A stretch of 64,000 bases of DNA, from the NCBI RefSeq assembly GCF_009796825.1, contig NZ_CP047030.1, positions 1,587,501 through 1,651,500 of the forward strand, written 5' to 3'. Each line of letters starts with the position of its first letter. Position 1 is the stretch's first letter. This document shows, in pieces, positions 63,540 to 64,000 of the stretch. The notes under the pieces were generated by a model. The model was given only the letters and a program-made list of their open reading frames with translations. It was not told the origin of the DNA and ran no database searches. Source of the DNA: Algibacter sp. L3A6. GTDB lineage: Bacteria; Bacteroidota; Bacteroidia; Flavobacteriales; Flavobacteriaceae. Made by a program: the position numbers and the translations under genes.

Positions 63540-64000
63540 ATGAAACAACTAATTAAAAATATAAAGCAAATTTCGATTTTGCTTTTAGTGTTATCCTTTG
63601 TGGGGTGTAACAACGACGATGATAATTATCCTCAAATTATAGCAGGATTTACTTATACCATTAATTTAGAAACGGGAACAGTTGTTTTTATAAATATTTC
63701 TGAAAACGCGAGTAGTTACGAGTGGTCTTTTGGAGATGAAAACACATCTACGGAAAAAAACCCAATAAATACATATGATAAAAGCGGAACGTATACGGTT
63801 GTGTTAGAGTCTAAAAATGTTGCAGGAGCAACAGATACTTTCGAGAGTGAAATAACATTTACAATACCAGAAAAACTGGGGTTGCCAATTAATTTTGATA
63901 ATGCAGATGTAGTATATAATGCGGCCGTTTTTAACGGTGCTACTTTTGAAATTGTTGAGAATCCAGATGTATCAGGAGTAAACAATGTAGCTTCTAATGT
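63540..64000 (+). CDS. PKD-domain lipoprotein (partial, runs off window)
   Basis: Truncated at the window end: 153 complete codons are present. Signal peptide to VGC (Cys23), then the acidic NNDDDN that suits surface export. A PKD domain follows at about residues 33-105 (YEWSFGDEN...GTYTVVLE), and then the start of another beta-rich domain. PKD lipoproteins accompany GH16 enzymes in flavobacterial laminarin loci, where they are thought to bind glycan. It is 19 bp behind GH16, in the same operon. Anything beyond, such as a SusC/SusD pair, cannot be seen. Confidence 0.85.
   Translation, partial: MKQLIKNIKQISILLLVLSFVGCNNDDDNYPQIIAGFTYTINLETGTVVFINISENASSYEWSFGDENTSTEKNPINTYDKSGTYTVVLESKNVAGATDTFESEITFTIPEKLGLPINFDNADVVYNAAVFNGATFEIVENPDVSGVNNVASN

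Noticed and set aside
1..64000. CRISPR arrays, insertion sequences, integrases or prophage genes
   Set aside because: No direct-repeat arrays, transposase-like or integrase-like frames were found on either strand.

Overview
The window looks like chromosomal DNA of a marine-type Flavobacteriaceae (Bacteroidota); I cannot name the genus. The reasons are the AT-rich sequence, the TAnnTTTG-type promoter boxes, many SusC/SusD pairs, DUF4292 and PorW/SprE genes, a type IX secretion tail on an amylase, and an ATP synthase operon that stops at atpG without atpD or atpC.

Left part (1-17760), mostly minus strand, is core genome. Reading leftwards: a MATE exporter, a 32-residue membrane peptide and queD; then porW, a bactofilin, atpZ, a small membrane protein and atpB-E-F-H-A-G, ending in a clear terminator; then a flippase, dut, a sugar-nucleotidyltransferase, a TPR protein, a DUF4292 lipoprotein and the start of an EnvC-like gene. 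Two diverged copies of a dispersed ~90-bp repeat lie in gaps here. On the plus strand are a universal stress protein and tRNA-Ala(GGC).

Right part (18242-64000) is a glucan-utilisation island of three blocks. Block A (18242-28655): a membrane-spanning propeller/Y_Y_Y/LuxR-HTH regulator, SusC, a SusD_2-type lipoprotein, an unusual GDPD-GH16 fusion lipoprotein and an EEP-family phosphoesterase lipoprotein. This suggests a beta-glucan carrying phosphodiester groups, though that is inference. Block B (28760-54785): an alpha-glucan locus built around a LacI regulator. The leftward arm holds SusC, SusD, two SusE/F proteins, a T9SS-secreted GH13 and an Fn3-like lipoprotein. The rightward arm holds an MFS sugar importer, beta-phosphoglucomutase, a GH65 phosphorylase, a GH97, a SusA-like GH13, an esterase and two more GH13 lipoproteins. 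Block C (54983-end): a paralogue of the block A regulator, then a clan GH-A glycosidase apparently fused to an outer-membrane beta-barrel, a carbohydrate-binding lipoprotein, a GH16 and a truncated PKD lipoprotein. It resembles a laminarin locus.

Together blocks A-C would let the cell take alpha-glucans (starch/glycogen) and beta-1,3-glucans. Maltose would be split by cytosolic phosphorolysis (GH65 plus PgmB). No CRISPR array, insertion sequence, prophage or rRNA was seen.
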